A DNA stretch of 64,000 bases from Thiothrix litoralis. GTDB lineage: Bacteria > Pseudomonadota > Gammaproteobacteria > Thiotrichales > Thiotrichaceae. Position numbers and translations under genes: made by a program. The stretch lies in assembly GCF_017901135.1 (NCBI RefSeq), contig NZ_CP072801.1:3748501-3812500 (forward strand), written 5' to 3'. The notes under the pieces were generated by a model. It ran no database searches. It worked only from the letters and a program-made list of their open reading frames with translations, and was not told where the DNA came from. Of this stretch, positions 47,461-56,758 are shown piece after piece; within the stretch, counting starts at the first letter, position 1; every line of letters begins with the position of its first letter.

Positions 47461-47693
47461 GACTTACTCAACAAACTAGCAACATCAAAATCAACCGGCA
47501 CGGCTTTGCGCCTGCTTTTCAGCATCCCAAAGCCATTACTGGTAACGGTTTCCGGCGTTTTACTGACGCACAATTCGACGTGGTTGCCTGACAGCACAAA
47601 CGACACCCGGCTTCCCTTACGAATGCCTAAACGTTGACGGATTTTTAACGGTATGGTCACTTGGCCTTTGCTGGTAACTGATGTTGTTTCCAT
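47457..47693 (-). CDS. vapB: AbrB/VapB-type antitoxin
   Basis: 78 residues from ATG 47693 (GGAG upstream); the longer frame to 47864 is the 3' end of hsdR in another frame. SpoVT/AbrB swapped-hairpin fold: TSVTSKGQVTIPLKIRQRLGI...GSRVSFVLSGNHVEL, then a C-terminal toxin-binding tail (FGMLKSRRKAVPVDFDVASLL). Binds its own promoter and VapC. Confidence 0.92.
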   Translation of the reverse strand: METTSVTSKGQVTIPLKIRQRLGIRKGSRVSFVLSGNHVELCVSKTPETVTSNGFGMLKSRRKAVPVDFDVASLLSKS

Positions 47694-47739
47694 GATGTTA
47701 ACTCCAAAGTAATACCAAGTAAGAATATCATGCCTATAA

Positions 47740-50700
47740 TCAAGACCACAACGCCCGATTAAAGCGTTGCAACACCGCGCCCACCGGCTCGTCAAACAGC
47801 TTGTTGGCGCGTTTGATACCGCCAAATTGGTGCTTGAAAACGCCCTGATCCAGCACCGCTTCATCGACGATCAGGTTGGCTTTCATCTGCTTGGCGATCA
47901 GTTCCAGCCATTGCTTTTGCGGGGTTTTCCACGGCTGTTGCGCCAGCATTTTTGCCAGTGCCTGATCGACACGCTGTTCCCACGGAATCAGCGCCTCGCC
48001 GAGTGCTGCCTGACGGATGAAACCGATAATGCGCGCGGCGATGTCTTCGCTTTTCACTTCGTTCCAGGCAGTTTGCAAATCCTGTTCGCGGAAATGGTTA
48101 CGCTCCAGTTCCACCGCCAGCACTTTCAAATCGGCGCGGCTCAGTTCCCACGGCTTTTGCACCACGGTTTGCAGCGCTACCATGCGGTTGCCGTTGGCCT
48201 TGATGAAATCGTTGAAAGCTTGCAGGTAATCTTCCGGTTTTTGCCCATCGCCATAGCCGGTAGTGACAGCAATGACCTCATCCTCATGGCTGGAAATCAC
48301 CACGGCGGGGCGATTGCCACTGCCCTGCACTTTCCTGTCGAGCAGCTCACCCAAGCCGGGGTGTTGGGTAAACCACGCGGCGACCTGTTGCGGCGGCATC
48401 GCTTTGAGTGCCTTGGCGAAATCGGTGGGCGACTGACCGACGATGGTTTCAAACTGGCTGGCCTGCGTCTCGCTGAGGAAGTTTTTCTTCACCTGCAATT
48501 TGGCGATGAATTGGCGTTTCGCCAGCTCCTGCAAAGCGGGTTCATCGTCGCGGCGCATTTCCTGTTCCAGCGTCCCAAAATTGATGTCCACCTTGGTGAC
48601 GACCGGCTTCATGGTGTTCACGTCTTCGAGCTGCTTGTAAATGTCCACTGCGTCGTAAATACGGAACGGGCCTTTGCCGATTTCCGGGCACAGCCGTGTC
48701 GCCCGCCCCAGCATTTGCTCAAACAGGATGCGGCTGTTCACCCGGCGTAAAAACACCAGATTGCTGATGCTGGGAACATCCACACCTGTGGTCAGCAAAT
48801 CCACCGTCACTGCAATGTTCGGCAAGCGGTCGTTTTTGTAGGCACGGATTTTATCCAGCGGCTTATCACTCGCCCCGGTGATTTTCTGGATGGCATCATC
48901 ATCGACTTCGCCGTGGTAGTGGGTGCAAGCTTCCTTGAGCGCTTCCACCACCTCGTCGGCGTGCTTGTCGGTCACGCAGAAAATCAGCGTCTTAGCCTGT
49001 GAATACGGGTCGATGGCATCGCTTTCAATCAGCCATTGGGTGATCACTTTGGTGAAGTTGGGCGCAATCACCCGGCGGTTGAATTCGGTAATGTCGAAGT
49101 CCAGCTCATCCGGGGTGTTATAGGTTTCCAGCGTATGGCTGTCCGCCTTGTACACCTGCACTTCCTCATTCACGCCGTAATGGATACCCTGTTCCGCCAG
49201 TTTGGTGTGTACCCGGATCGGTGGTAAATGGTCATTGAGGTAGCCATCCAGCACCGCTTCCGGGTAGGTGTAACTGAAGACCGGCGCGTCGAAAATATCG
49301 GTGGTATGCAACGCAGGCGTAGCGGTCAGGCCAATCTTGAAGGCATCGAAGTAATCAATCACGCTGCGGTATTTGGACTGGTAATCCTTCTGGTTACGGA
49401 ACAGGATTTCGGTGTCGCTCAATTCCCGATCCAGCAAATAACCGCGATGGCATTCATCGACAATGATGCAGTCGTACTGCCCGACACCCGGCTTGTTGTC
49501 ATTATCGCCCGGATAGAGGACGCGCTTCACCAGCCCTTGCACCGTGGCGACATGCACCTTGGTGTCGTCGGCAGGTTGCTTGTCATCCAGCGTCATCAGG
49601 CCAAAGGTGTCGGCGAAGGTATTCAGGTTTTCCAGCCGCACTTCCTTGAAATCATTGGCGGTTTGTTCGCCCAGTGCGGCACGATCAACCAGAAACAGAA
49701 TGCGCCGGAAACGCTCAGCCTTGAGCAAGCGGTACACCAGCGCAATCGCGGTTTTGGTTTTGCCGGTGCCGGTCGCCATGGCGATCAGGGCTTTATCCTT
49801 GCCTTGCTTGATGGCGGTTTCGACCGATTTGATGGCAGCAATCTGGTAGTCGCGTAATTTCAGGTCGTAATCAAACCCCATGTTGTCCAATGCGACCTCG
49901 GCCTGTTGCGGGGTCTGGCGCAGAAAAGTTTTGATTTCATGCGGGCTGTACCAGCCTTTCAACGCTTTGCGGCGGTTGGCGGCGTCGCGCACATCCAGAA
50001 ACCAGATGCCGCTTTCCTGCTCCAGTTGCTTGAGGTAAGGGCGGCCATTGGTGGCGAAGACCAGCGGCACGGAAACATCCAGACCGCTCACGTAACGCTT
50101 GGCTTGGTCGATGGCGCTGTAAACATTTTTGGCGCTCTTTTTCGCCTCGATCACCGCCACCGGCGTTAGTCCCATGAACAGCACGTAATCCGCCGGGCCG
50201 GAGGCGGTCGGCCATTCGGCAATGGCGCGGTTTTCATTGGCAAGCGGGCGTGCGCCTTTCCCATAACGCAGGTTGACGCTATCGGCCTGCCAACCGGCTT
50301 CGTTGAGTTGCTGGTCGATCAACACGCGGGTTTCGGCTTCGCTGAGCTGGAACACTGACTTTTCGACGCGGGCAATTTCGGCAGCCTGAGTTTGCTGATC
50401 CTGCTGCTCAAAGCGGGTTTTGTAGGCGGTATTGGCAGCCGCCATTTCCGCTTGCAAGGCCGCCAGCCGGGTTTCATTTTCAGCCGCCAGTGCTTCCCAA
50501 ATTTGGCTTTCTGCGGCCATTTGTTCGGCACGTTTGCGTTCGGCGGCGGCTTTTTCGGCTTCGACCTGCTTGAGCTGTTCGGCGATTTCCAGCCGTTCTG
50601 CCGCTGTTTTTTGCTGGCGTTGCAGCTCATTGAAGGCGGCTTCCAATTGGCGCACCTCTGCCGAGGGGTCTGGTGGTTTGACATAAGCGCCGGGCTTGAA

Positions 50701-51117
50701 ACCTTTGGCCTTGTCACCGCCAAACGCTTGGTGATACCACGCACTGAGCGCATAGCCGACCTGCAAGGCTTGCAAAGCGTCGCGGTGGTTACTGGAGGTA
50801 ATGTCGTGGTTGGCGGCATTGCCCAGTTTTCGCAAGGTGTGGAAAGCATCCTTGATGCGCGGGTCAAGCCGCAGGGTGTCATCGAGGTCGCGCAGCAGGT
50901 CGATTTGCTTGATGTCCTGCCCAAAGGCTACGCCTACCCGTGCTGCCAGCGTTTGCGCGAGGGCTTCACCGAGTTGGCGCATTTTGATCAGGGTGGTATT
51001 GGGGTCGGGAACGAAGCAGCTTTCAGCGGTTTCTGCCAAACGCGCCAATAATGCATCGTGATGCTTGAGAAAACCAAAGTTGGTATTGTTGCTGCCCATT
51101 GACCATGCCCCTGCCAT
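47740..51117 (-). CDS. hsdR: Type I restriction endonuclease subunit (DEAD/H translocase)
   Basis: 1125 residues from ATG 51117; ATG 51099 (6 residues shorter, with a purine-rich stretch upstream) is equally possible. Order: DUF4145-like N-terminal domain (about 10-150), long coiled coil (about 165-270, RLEIAEQLKQVEAEKAAAERK), PD-(D/E)xK nuclease (GPADYVLFMGLTPVAVIEAKKS), SF2 helicase with MATGTGKTKTAIAL, VDECHRGY, TATPAL and QMLGRATRL. Cuts unmethylated DNA after translocation. First gene of the operon hsdR-vapB-vapC-hsdM-hsdS. Confidence 0.95.
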   Translation of the reverse strand: MAGAWSMGSNNTNFGFLKHHDALLARLAETAESCFVPDPNTTLIKMRQLGEALAQTLAARVGVAFGQDIKQIDLLRDLDDTLRLDPRIKDAFHTLRKLGNAANHDITSSNHRDALQALQVGYALSAWYHQAFGGDKAKGFKPGAYVKPPDPSAEVRQLEAAFNELQRQQKTAAERLEIAEQLKQVEAEKAAAERKRAEQMAAESQIWEALAAENETRLAALQAEMAAANTAYKTRFEQQDQQTQAAEIARVEKSVFQLSEAETRVLIDQQLNEAGWQADSVNLRYGKGARPLANENRAIAEWPTASGPADYVLFMGLTPVAVIEAKKSAKNVYSAIDQAKRYVSGLDVSVPLVFATNGRPYLKQLEQESGIWFLDVRDAANRRKALKGWYSPHEIKTFLRQTPQQAEVALDNMGFDYDLKLRDYQIAAIKSVETAIKQGKDKALIAMATGTGKTKTAIALVYRLLKAERFRRILFLVDRAALGEQTANDFKEVRLENLNTFADTFGLMTLDDKQPADDTKVHVATVQGLVKRVLYPGDNDNKPGVGQYDCIIVDECHRGYLLDRELSDTEILFRNQKDYQSKYRSVIDYFDAFKIGLTATPALHTTDIFDAPVFSYTYPEAVLDGYLNDHLPPIRVHTKLAEQGIHYGVNEEVQVYKADSHTLETYNTPDELDFDITEFNRRVIAPNFTKVITQWLIESDAIDPYSQAKTLIFCVTDKHADEVVEALKEACTHYHGEVDDDAIQKITGASDKPLDKIRAYKNDRLPNIAVTVDLLTTGVDVPSISNLVFLRRVNSRILFEQMLGRATRLCPEIGKGPFRIYDAVDIYKQLEDVNTMKPVVTKVDINFGTLEQEMRRDDEPALQELAKRQFIAKLQVKKNFLSETQASQFETIVGQSPTDFAKALKAMPPQQVAAWFTQHPGLGELLDRKVQGSGNRPAVVISSHEDEVIAVTTGYGDGQKPEDYLQAFNDFIKANGNRMVALQTVVQKPWELSRADLKVLAVELERNHFREQDLQTAWNEVKSEDIAARIIGFIRQAALGEALIPWEQRVDQALAKMLAQQPWKTPQKQWLELIAKQMKANLIVDEAVLDQGVFKHQFGGIKRANKLFDEPVGAVLQRFNRALWS

Positions 51118-51337
51118 TCGCTACCGCGTGGTGCGGATAGATCACGAATATAGCAGCAACAAGAGGGGGCATGTTCGGCGTGATGCAGATGTTCATTCCA
51201 ATTAGGCATAAAACACCAATAAATCTTAATTTAAAGCAATATTCTATCAATAAATCGAGTTATCGGGCTTCAAAACGCAATCGCCTGCCACACGCTTTGC
51301 CTTAATCTATCGGCATCACTTACAGGAGCAGATTGCC

Positions 51338-53008
51338 ATGTTGACGAATCCGGCCACCAAATACCGCCCCTTCCCGCCAGTCGCCTTGACTGACCGCCAA
51401 TGGCCGAGCCGCACCCTTACTCAGCCACCGATCTGGATGAGCACCGACTTGCGTGACGGCAATCAAGCCCTGTTCGAGCCGATGAATGCCGAGCGCAAAC
51501 GGCGCATGTTCCACACCCTGTGTCAGATTGGTTTCAAGGAAATCGAGGTGGCGTTCCCTTCCGCCTCGCAAACCGATTTTGATTTCGTGCGCGAATTGAT
51601 CGAAGGCCAGCACATCCCCGCCGATGTCACCATCGAAGTGTTGACGCAAGCGCGAGAACATTTGATCCGTCGCACGATGGAATCCTTGCGCGGTGCACGC
51701 CGGGCGATTGTGCATGTGTACAATGCCACCTCCCAACCGTTCCGCGACAGCGTGTTTCACATGAGCAAAGCGGACGTGTTGGGCATGGCAGTGTCGGCGG
51801 TAGCGTTGATCAAACACTTGGCCGAAGCACAGCCGGAAACCGAATGGGTGCTCGAATACAGCCCGGAAACCTTCAGCGCCACCGAACTGGATTTCGCCCG
51901 CGACGTGTGTGACGCGGTAACAGAGACGTGGGGCGCAACCCCCGACAGGCCGGTGATTATCAACCTGCCCGCCACGGTCGAAATGTCCACCCCGAATGTG
52001 TACGCCGACCAAATTGAATGGATGCACCGCGAACTGGCTCGCCGCGACAGCGTGATCCTCAGCGTGCACCCGCACAATGACCGAGGCACGGCAGTGGCAG
52101 CAACGGAATTGGCCTTATTAGCAGGCGCTGACCGGGTGGAAGGTTGCTTGTTCGGCAGTGGCGAACGCACCGGCAACGTCGACATCGTGACCTTGGCCTT
52201 GAACCTTTACACCCAAGGCATTGCCCCCGGCTTGGACTTTTCCGACATCAACGCGGTGGCGCGGACGGCGGAATATTGCACGCAATTGCCGATCCACCCG
52301 CGTCACCCCTATGTGGGCGACTTGGTGTTTACCGCGTTTTCTGGCTCGCATCAGGATGCCATCAAGAAAGGCTTTGCCGCCCAAGCAGCCGATGCGCACT
52401 GGAACGTGCCGTACTTGCCGATTGACCCGGCGGACGTGGGGCGCAGTTACGATTCAGTGATCCGCGTCAACAGCCAGTCGGGTAAAGGCGGGATTGCGTA
52501 TTTGCTGGAAAGTGCTTATGGCATCGTCATGCCGCGCCGCTTGCAGGTCGAGTTTTCCAGCGTGGTGAAAGACCACACCGACCAGCAAGGTTGCGAGGTG
52601 AACGCCAACGACCTCTGGAATATTTTCGCCGCGACGTATCTGGAAACTGCCACGCCCGTGCGTTACTGCGAACACCATTTGTTTGAGCACGGCAAGGCGC
52701 AAGGCATCCGCTTGGTGATCGAGCAAAACGGCATTCAGCACGAGCTGACTGGCGAAGGCAATGGTCCGATTGATGCGGCAGTCCATGCCTTGCAAGGGGT
52801 GGGCATCCGCGTGCAAGTGCGCAGTTACGAGGAACGTTCCATCGGTGCCAGCGACGAGGCGGGCAATGCCCAAGCCTGTGCTTTCATCGAGTTGCGGCCA
52901 GTGAATGGCAGCGCCGAACACTATGGCGTGGGGATCGACGGCAATATTATTACCGCCTCCATCAAAGCCTTGGTGAGCGGGGTTAACCGTAACGCTTCAG
53001 CACTTTAG
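51338..53008 (+). CDS. leuA: 2-isopropylmalate synthase
   Basis: 556 residues, the long LeuA form. [15 protein letters not shown] (about 35-49) is the HMGL-like active-site start, [26 protein letters not shown] carries the metal His pair, and the C-terminal third (about 430-556) is the leucine-binding allosteric domain. CAGGAGCAG is the RBS. Its last 178 codons are duplicated at 58081-58614 with few changes. Downstream 53009-53027 keeps the 3' tail of a convergent gene that is complete only at 58589-59044. Confidence 0.96.
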   Translation: MLTNPATKYRPFPPVALTDRQWPSRTLTQPPIWMSTDLRDGNQALFEPMNAERKRRMFHTLCQIGFKEIEVAFPSASQTDFDFVRELIEGQHIPADVTIEVLTQAREHLIRRTMESLRGARRAIVHVYNATSQPFRDSVFHMSKADVLGMAVSAVALIKHLAEAQPETEWVLEYSPETFSATELDFARDVCDAVTETWGATPDRPVIINLPATVEMSTPNVYADQIEWMHRELARRDSVILSVHPHNDRGTAVAATELALLAGADRVEGCLFGSGERTGNVDIVTLALNLYTQGIAPGLDFSDINAVARTAEYCTQLPIHPRHPYVGDLVFTAFSGSHQDAIKKGFAAQAADAHWNVPYLPIDPADVGRSYDSVIRVNSQSGKGGIAYLLESAYGIVMPRRLQVEFSSVVKDHTDQQGCEVNANDLWNIFAATYLETATPVRYCEHHLFEHGKAQGIRLVIEQNGIQHELTGEGNGPIDAAVHALQGVGIRVQVRSYEERSIGASDEAGNAQACAFIELRPVNGSAEHYGVGIDGNIITASIKALVSGVNRNASAL

Positions 53009-53027
53009 TCGCATACGACAAGTAAAA
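53009..53027 (-). pseudogene. 3' stub of the gene at 58589-59044
   Basis: GTCGCATACGACAAGTAAAA after the leuA stop is identical to 58615-58634, which encodes the C-terminal residues of the convergent unknown gene. Together with the overlap inside leuA this is all that is left of that gene in this copy; the sequence then changes abruptly to a truncated ATPase gene. Confidence 0.75.
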
Positions 53028-53036
53028 TCTTGGTGC

Positions 53037-53810
53037 AAGGACAGCTTTTTCAACCTCAAGGTCACATTCCGCGAATTTCTGGAATTGGAAACGGGCGAAA
53101 CCTTTGAGGCGGTGACGCTGGATTCACTGCTCCAGCATCATCCGCAATTGGCGATAGAAACTGTCAGCCGAATCAAACCGCTGGCGTATTTGCCCGCGTA
53201 TCTGGAACACGGTGCTTACCCGTTTTACCGCGAGGCAGGGTCGACCTATTTGCCGCGCTTGCTGAATGCTTCGATGCAGGTGATCGAGACGGACATCCCC
53301 GCGCTTCACTCAGTTGACTACGACAAGGTGAATGCGCTGAAAAAGCTGATGGTGATGTTGTGCCAAAGCGAGCCTGACGACATCAATGTGTCCAAGCTGT
53401 GCGGCGCGGTGGAGCTGAACCAGAAAACCCTCTACAAATACCTTGGGTTGTTACAGGCGGGCGGGTTGTTGCGCCTGTTGGGGGCGAAATCCAGCGGGGT
53501 CAGCATTATTTCCAAGCCGGAAAAACTGTATCTGGATAACACCAATCTGTTTGCCATCTTTTGTAACCAGCCTAAAGCGGGAACGCTGCGCGAGACGTTT
53601 TTTGCTTCGATGCTGTCTTATCACCACACTTTGAATTATCCCAAAAGCGGGGATTTTTTGGTGGATGGGCAGTATGTGTTTGAGGTTGGCGGCAAAGCCA
53701 AATCGAAGAAGCAGATCAAGGATGAAACGACGGCTTGGGTGGTGGCGGATGGGTTGGAAATTGGGGTGGAGGGGAAGATTCCGCTGTGGTTGTTTGGGTT
53801 TTTGTATTGA
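53037..53810 (+). pseudogene. 3' two-thirds of an AAA-family ATPase with DUF4143 domain
   Basis: The frame reads SFFNLKVTFREFLELETGETFE at its beginning, which is the end of the AAA part of such proteins, followed by the DUF4143 domain (about 70-240: DVSKLCGAVELNQKTLYKYLGLLQ winged-helix-like, GTLRETFFASML, DFLVDGQYVFEVGGKAK). The P-loop half is missing and no start codon fits, so it is a truncated gene. A shorter damaged copy of its 3' end lies at 54494-54598. Confidence 0.82.
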
Positions 53811-53844
53811 GTGAAGCCGTATTGGTGGACTGCAAAACATTCCT

Positions 53845-54198
53845 TCACACATGAAAAATCAATCTATCATGCGTCAATTCGATGAAGCGAAACTCCGCAA
53901 AGCCCGCCTGAATTCTTTCCATATTGTTGCTGAATAAGGCTTTGAGTTCGTCATTGCGAATATTTCCGGTTGATACCAGCAGCAATTTCCACGGCTGATC
54001 TTGCAGCCAAAAGGAATCGACAAAATCAGAGTCCTTCGTGATAACAATGCGTTGCTCGGCAATGGAAAGTTCATTGATGAACTGATCCGTAGTACGGTTG
54101 CCAAGCGGCAGACCCAGTGTATGGCGCGTGTCGTAGCCCATGTCTTTCAGTTGGATAGCCAGCTTACGGGGCAGGTGAGCATCTACCAGAAACTTCAT
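53845..54198 (-). CDS. DUF5615 PIN-like toxin
   Basis: 117 residues. MKFLVDAHLPRKLAIQLKDMGYD with the first Asp, VITKDSDFVDSFW with the acidic cluster and LLVSTGNIRNDELK are the hallmarks of the COG4634/DUF5615 family, a PIN-like nuclease found as toxin with DUF433 antitoxins. ATG overlaps the antitoxin stop by 4 bases. Confidence 0.9.
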   Translation of the reverse strand: MKFLVDAHLPRKLAIQLKDMGYDTRHTLGLPLGNRTTDQFINELSIAEQRIVITKDSDFVDSFWLQDQPWKLLLVSTGNIRNDELKALFSNNMERIQAGFAEFRFIELTHDRLIFHV

Positions 54199-54428
54199 GC
54201 AGCTTGAGCCATTTCAATGCGTTTGACTTGGGAAAGACGGGTGGCGTAGGCCAGTACCGCTAACAGGTCTGCCCGTTCTAGGTCTTCATAATCATCAAGA
54301 ATTTCTTCGATGCTCATGCCAGAACTGAATAATTCCATCATGATTTCAACAGGGTAACGCAAGCCACGGATGGTGGGTTTGCCGTGACAGATAGCAGGGT
54401 CGATAGTGATGCGGTTGTTTAGGTTCAT
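54195..54428 (-). CDS. DUF433 antitoxin
   Basis: 77 residues. RITIDPAICHGKPTIRGLRYPVE, SSGMSIEEILDDYEDLERADLLAVLAYA (in part) is the DUF433 winged-helix pattern with the GKPxIRG motif. Pairs with the DUF5615 toxin downstream. The pair sits between two copies of a truncated ATPase 3' end. Confidence 0.9.
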   Translation of the reverse strand: MNLNNRITIDPAICHGKPTIRGLRYPVEIMMELFSSGMSIEEILDDYEDLERADLLAVLAYATRLSQVKRIEMAQAA

Positions 54429-54493
54429 CGGAATGCCTCTTGGGTGCTATTCGGTAAGGATACCACAAGGATGATGAGTTTGAGGTAGTTGGT

Positions 54494-54598
54494 TCAGCAT
54501 CATTTCCAAGTCGGAATGGTCGCATGGGTAGTAGCGGATGGGCTGGTTGTGGGGTGGGGGGGAAAATTCCGCTGTGGTTGTTTGGGTTTTTGTATTGA
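54494..54598 (+). pseudogene. Second, internally deleted copy of the DUF4143 ATPase 3' end
   Basis: CAGCATCATTTCCAAGTCGG matches 53502-53521 with two changes; after a deletion of about 220 bases the match resumes (TAGCGGATGGGCTGG..., TTCCGCTGTGGTTGTTTG) with the last 60 bases of the ATPase gene through its stop. No usable frame. Confidence 0.85.
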
Positions 54599-54634
54599 TT
54601 GGCAGCCCGCATGAGCGGGCGATGAATGTGTGGG

Positions 54635-56755
54635 TTAGCGTTTGGCGGCTTTGGCGTTCTCAATCAGTTGCAGCCCATAGTCGTACTTTTCCCCGAATAC
54701 GCCGGGGGCTTGCTCAGCGAGCGGCGCGAACAGTTGGGCGGATTCTTGCAGCAGAGGCAGTGCCTTGGCGGGTTCGTTCCAGCCCAGATATGTTATGCCA
54801 AATGCCGCCAGTGTATTCGCCACGTCGGGCAGGTACACCGCTGGGTTGTCCTTGGCGAGTTGGCGGAAGAGGGTAAGTGCTTCGGTGAAGAGGGTTTCGG
54901 CTTCCTTACGCCGCTGGCGGTCAGCTTTCACCAATATACCAAGGTTGTTCAGCGTCATTGCCACGTCAGGCAGGTACACTGCTGGGCTGTCCTTGGCGAG
55001 TTGGCGGCGGAGAGTGAGTGCTTCGGTATAGAAGGTTTCGGCTTCCTTGCGCCGCTGGCTGTCATCCGCCACCAAGATACCAAGGTTGTTCAGCGTCGCC
55101 GCCACGTCGCGCAGGTACACCGCTGGGAGTTGGCGGTTGATGGTGAGTGCTTCGGTGAAGAGGATTTCGGCTTCCTTGCGCCGCTGGCGGTCAGCTTTCA
55201 CCAAGAGACCAAGGTTGTTCAACGTCATTGCCACGTCGGGCAGGTGCACTGCTGGGTTGTCCTTGGCGAGTTGGCGGCGGAGAGTGAGTGCTTCGGTGAA
55301 GAGGGTTTCGGCTTCCTTGCGCCGCTGGCTGTCAGCCATCACTAATGCACCAAGGTTGTTCAGCGTGCCTGCCACGGAGGGCAGGTACACTGCTGGGTTG
55401 TCCTTGGCGAATTGGCGGCGGAGAGTGAGTACTTCGGTGAAGAGGGTTTCGGCTTCCTTGCGCCGCTGGCTGTCAGCCATCACTAATGCACCAAGGTTGT
55501 TCAGCGTGTTTGCCACGTCGGGCAGGTACGCTGCTGGATTGTCCTTGGCGAGTTGGCGGAGGAGGGAGAGTGCTTCGGTGAAGAGAGTTTCGGCTTCCTT
55601 GCGCCGCTGGCTGTCAGCCATCAGTAATGCACCAAGGTTGTTCAGGCTTAACGCCACGTCGCGCAGGTACACCGCTGGATTGTCCTTGGCGAGTTGGCGG
55701 TGGAGGGTCAGTGCGCCAGTGAAGAAGGTTTCGGCTTCCTTGCGCCGCTGGCTGTCAGCTTTCATCAAGATGCCAAGGTTGTTCAGCGTCATCGCCAGGT
55801 CGTGCAGGTACACTGCTGGGAGTTGGCTGTGGATGGTGAGTGCTTCGGTGTAAAGGATTTCGGCTTCCTTGCGCCGCTGGCTATCAGCAGCCACCAAGAG
55901 ACCAAGGTTGTTCAGCGCCATTGCCAGGTCGGACAGGTATACCGCTGGGTTGTCCTTGGCAAGCTGGCGGCAAAGGGTAAGTGCCTCGGTGTAAAGGATT
56001 TCGGCTTCCTTGCGCCGCTGGCTGTCAGCAGCCACCAAAAGACCAAGGCTGTTCAGCGTGCTTCCCACTGCGTGCAGGTACACCGCTGCGTTGTCCTTGG
56101 CGAGTTGGCGGCGGAGAGTGAGTTCCTCGGTGAAGAGGGTTTCGGCGGCGCGGTATTGGTTGTTGTCCTGCAAAAACTTGGCATAGGTAAACAGGCGGTC
56201 GGGTGTCCTGCCGGATTTGAGTGCTTTTTCAAAATAGCCACTGGTTTGGGCAATGCGTTGACCGCCCAAGCTGTAGTCAATCGCCGTCAGGCTTGCTTTC
56301 AATAGCCATTCGTTGGCTTTGTCATCAAGTTGGGCGGTGATGGTTGCCTGTTCTTCCTGTAGCTGCTGCTGTTTGTCAAGCAGGGCATCTTGTTCTTGGG
56401 TGATACTTTCCGCATCCAGCACCGCACGCGCTTGCACGTATTCACCCGCTTCAAAATGTTGCTTGGCTAACTTCAGCCGCTTGGTATTGAGTGGGATACG
56501 TTGGAAATCTTCCGCCAGCTTTAGCACATCGCGCTTGAAGTCTTCCATCTGTTGAAGTAATTGCGCTAAATCTTGCCGGAAGTCAGGGTCGGCGGGGTAT
56601 TGTGCTACTTTCTGTTGTAGTTTCTGCCGCTGGCTTTCCATTGCTTGATAGGATGCGGAATGGTAGAGGTTTTGGATGATTTGGTTATCGTTGCCAACAA
56701 TGGCATGACCGCCATCCGTGGTGATACTGCCCATGTGGATGTCGGATGCTGCCAT
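54635..56755 (-). CDS. Tandem-TPR protein with N-terminal amyloid-like G/N motif (candidate receptor)
   Basis: 706 residues. Residues 9-26 fit G-x-I-[ST]-T-x-G-G-x-x-I-V-G-N-x-N-x-I, the same motif as the C-terminus of the upstream gene. A coiled coil follows (about 35-145, QAMESQRQKLQQKVAQYP... DKQQQLQEEQATITAQL). From about 200 to 640 there are ten near-identical TPR units of 47 residues (two of 43, lacking AKDN), each like RRQLAKDNPAVYLPDVAMTL plus NNLG and QRRKEAETLFTEALT. No P-loop NTPase, TIR or protease motif is visible. It starts 3 bases after the upstream gene's stop. Likely a scaffold or sensor. Confidence 0.85.
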   Translation of the reverse strand: MAASDIHMGSITTDGGHAIVGNDNQIIQNLYHSASYQAMESQRQKLQQKVAQYPADPDFRQDLAQLLQQMEDFKRDVLKLAEDFQRIPLNTKRLKLAKQHFEAGEYVQARAVLDAESITQEQDALLDKQQQLQEEQATITAQLDDKANEWLLKASLTAIDYSLGGQRIAQTSGYFEKALKSGRTPDRLFTYAKFLQDNNQYRAAETLFTEELTLRRQLAKDNAAVYLHAVGSTLNSLGLLVAADSQRRKEAEILYTEALTLCRQLAKDNPAVYLSDLAMALNNLGLLVAADSQRRKEAEILYTEALTIHSQLPAVYLHDLAMTLNNLGILMKADSQRRKEAETFFTGALTLHRQLAKDNPAVYLRDVALSLNNLGALLMADSQRRKEAETLFTEALSLLRQLAKDNPAAYLPDVANTLNNLGALVMADSQRRKEAETLFTEVLTLRRQFAKDNPAVYLPSVAGTLNNLGALVMADSQRRKEAETLFTEALTLRRQLAKDNPAVHLPDVAMTLNNLGLLVKADRQRRKEAEILFTEALTINRQLPAVYLRDVAATLNNLGILVADDSQRRKEAETFYTEALTLRRQLAKDSPAVYLPDVAMTLNNLGILVKADRQRRKEAETLFTEALTLFRQLAKDNPAVYLPDVANTLAAFGITYLGWNEPAKALPLLQESAQLFAPLAEQAPGVFGEKYDYGLQLIENAKAAKR
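54835..56150 (-). repeat. Tandem 141/129-bp coding repeats in the TPR gene
   Basis: Successive units repeat every 141 bases (for example CTTGGCGAGTTGGCGG at 54851 and 54992); two units are 129 bases. High DNA similarity between units suggests recent expansion and possible copy-number change. Confidence 0.88.
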
Positions 56756-56758
56756 GTC

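Noticed and set aside
55047-55853. 268-codon ORF with SASLRRW repeats, and 203- and 239-codon companions
   Set aside because: Antisense of the tandem TPR repeats; periodicity comes from the DNA repeat.
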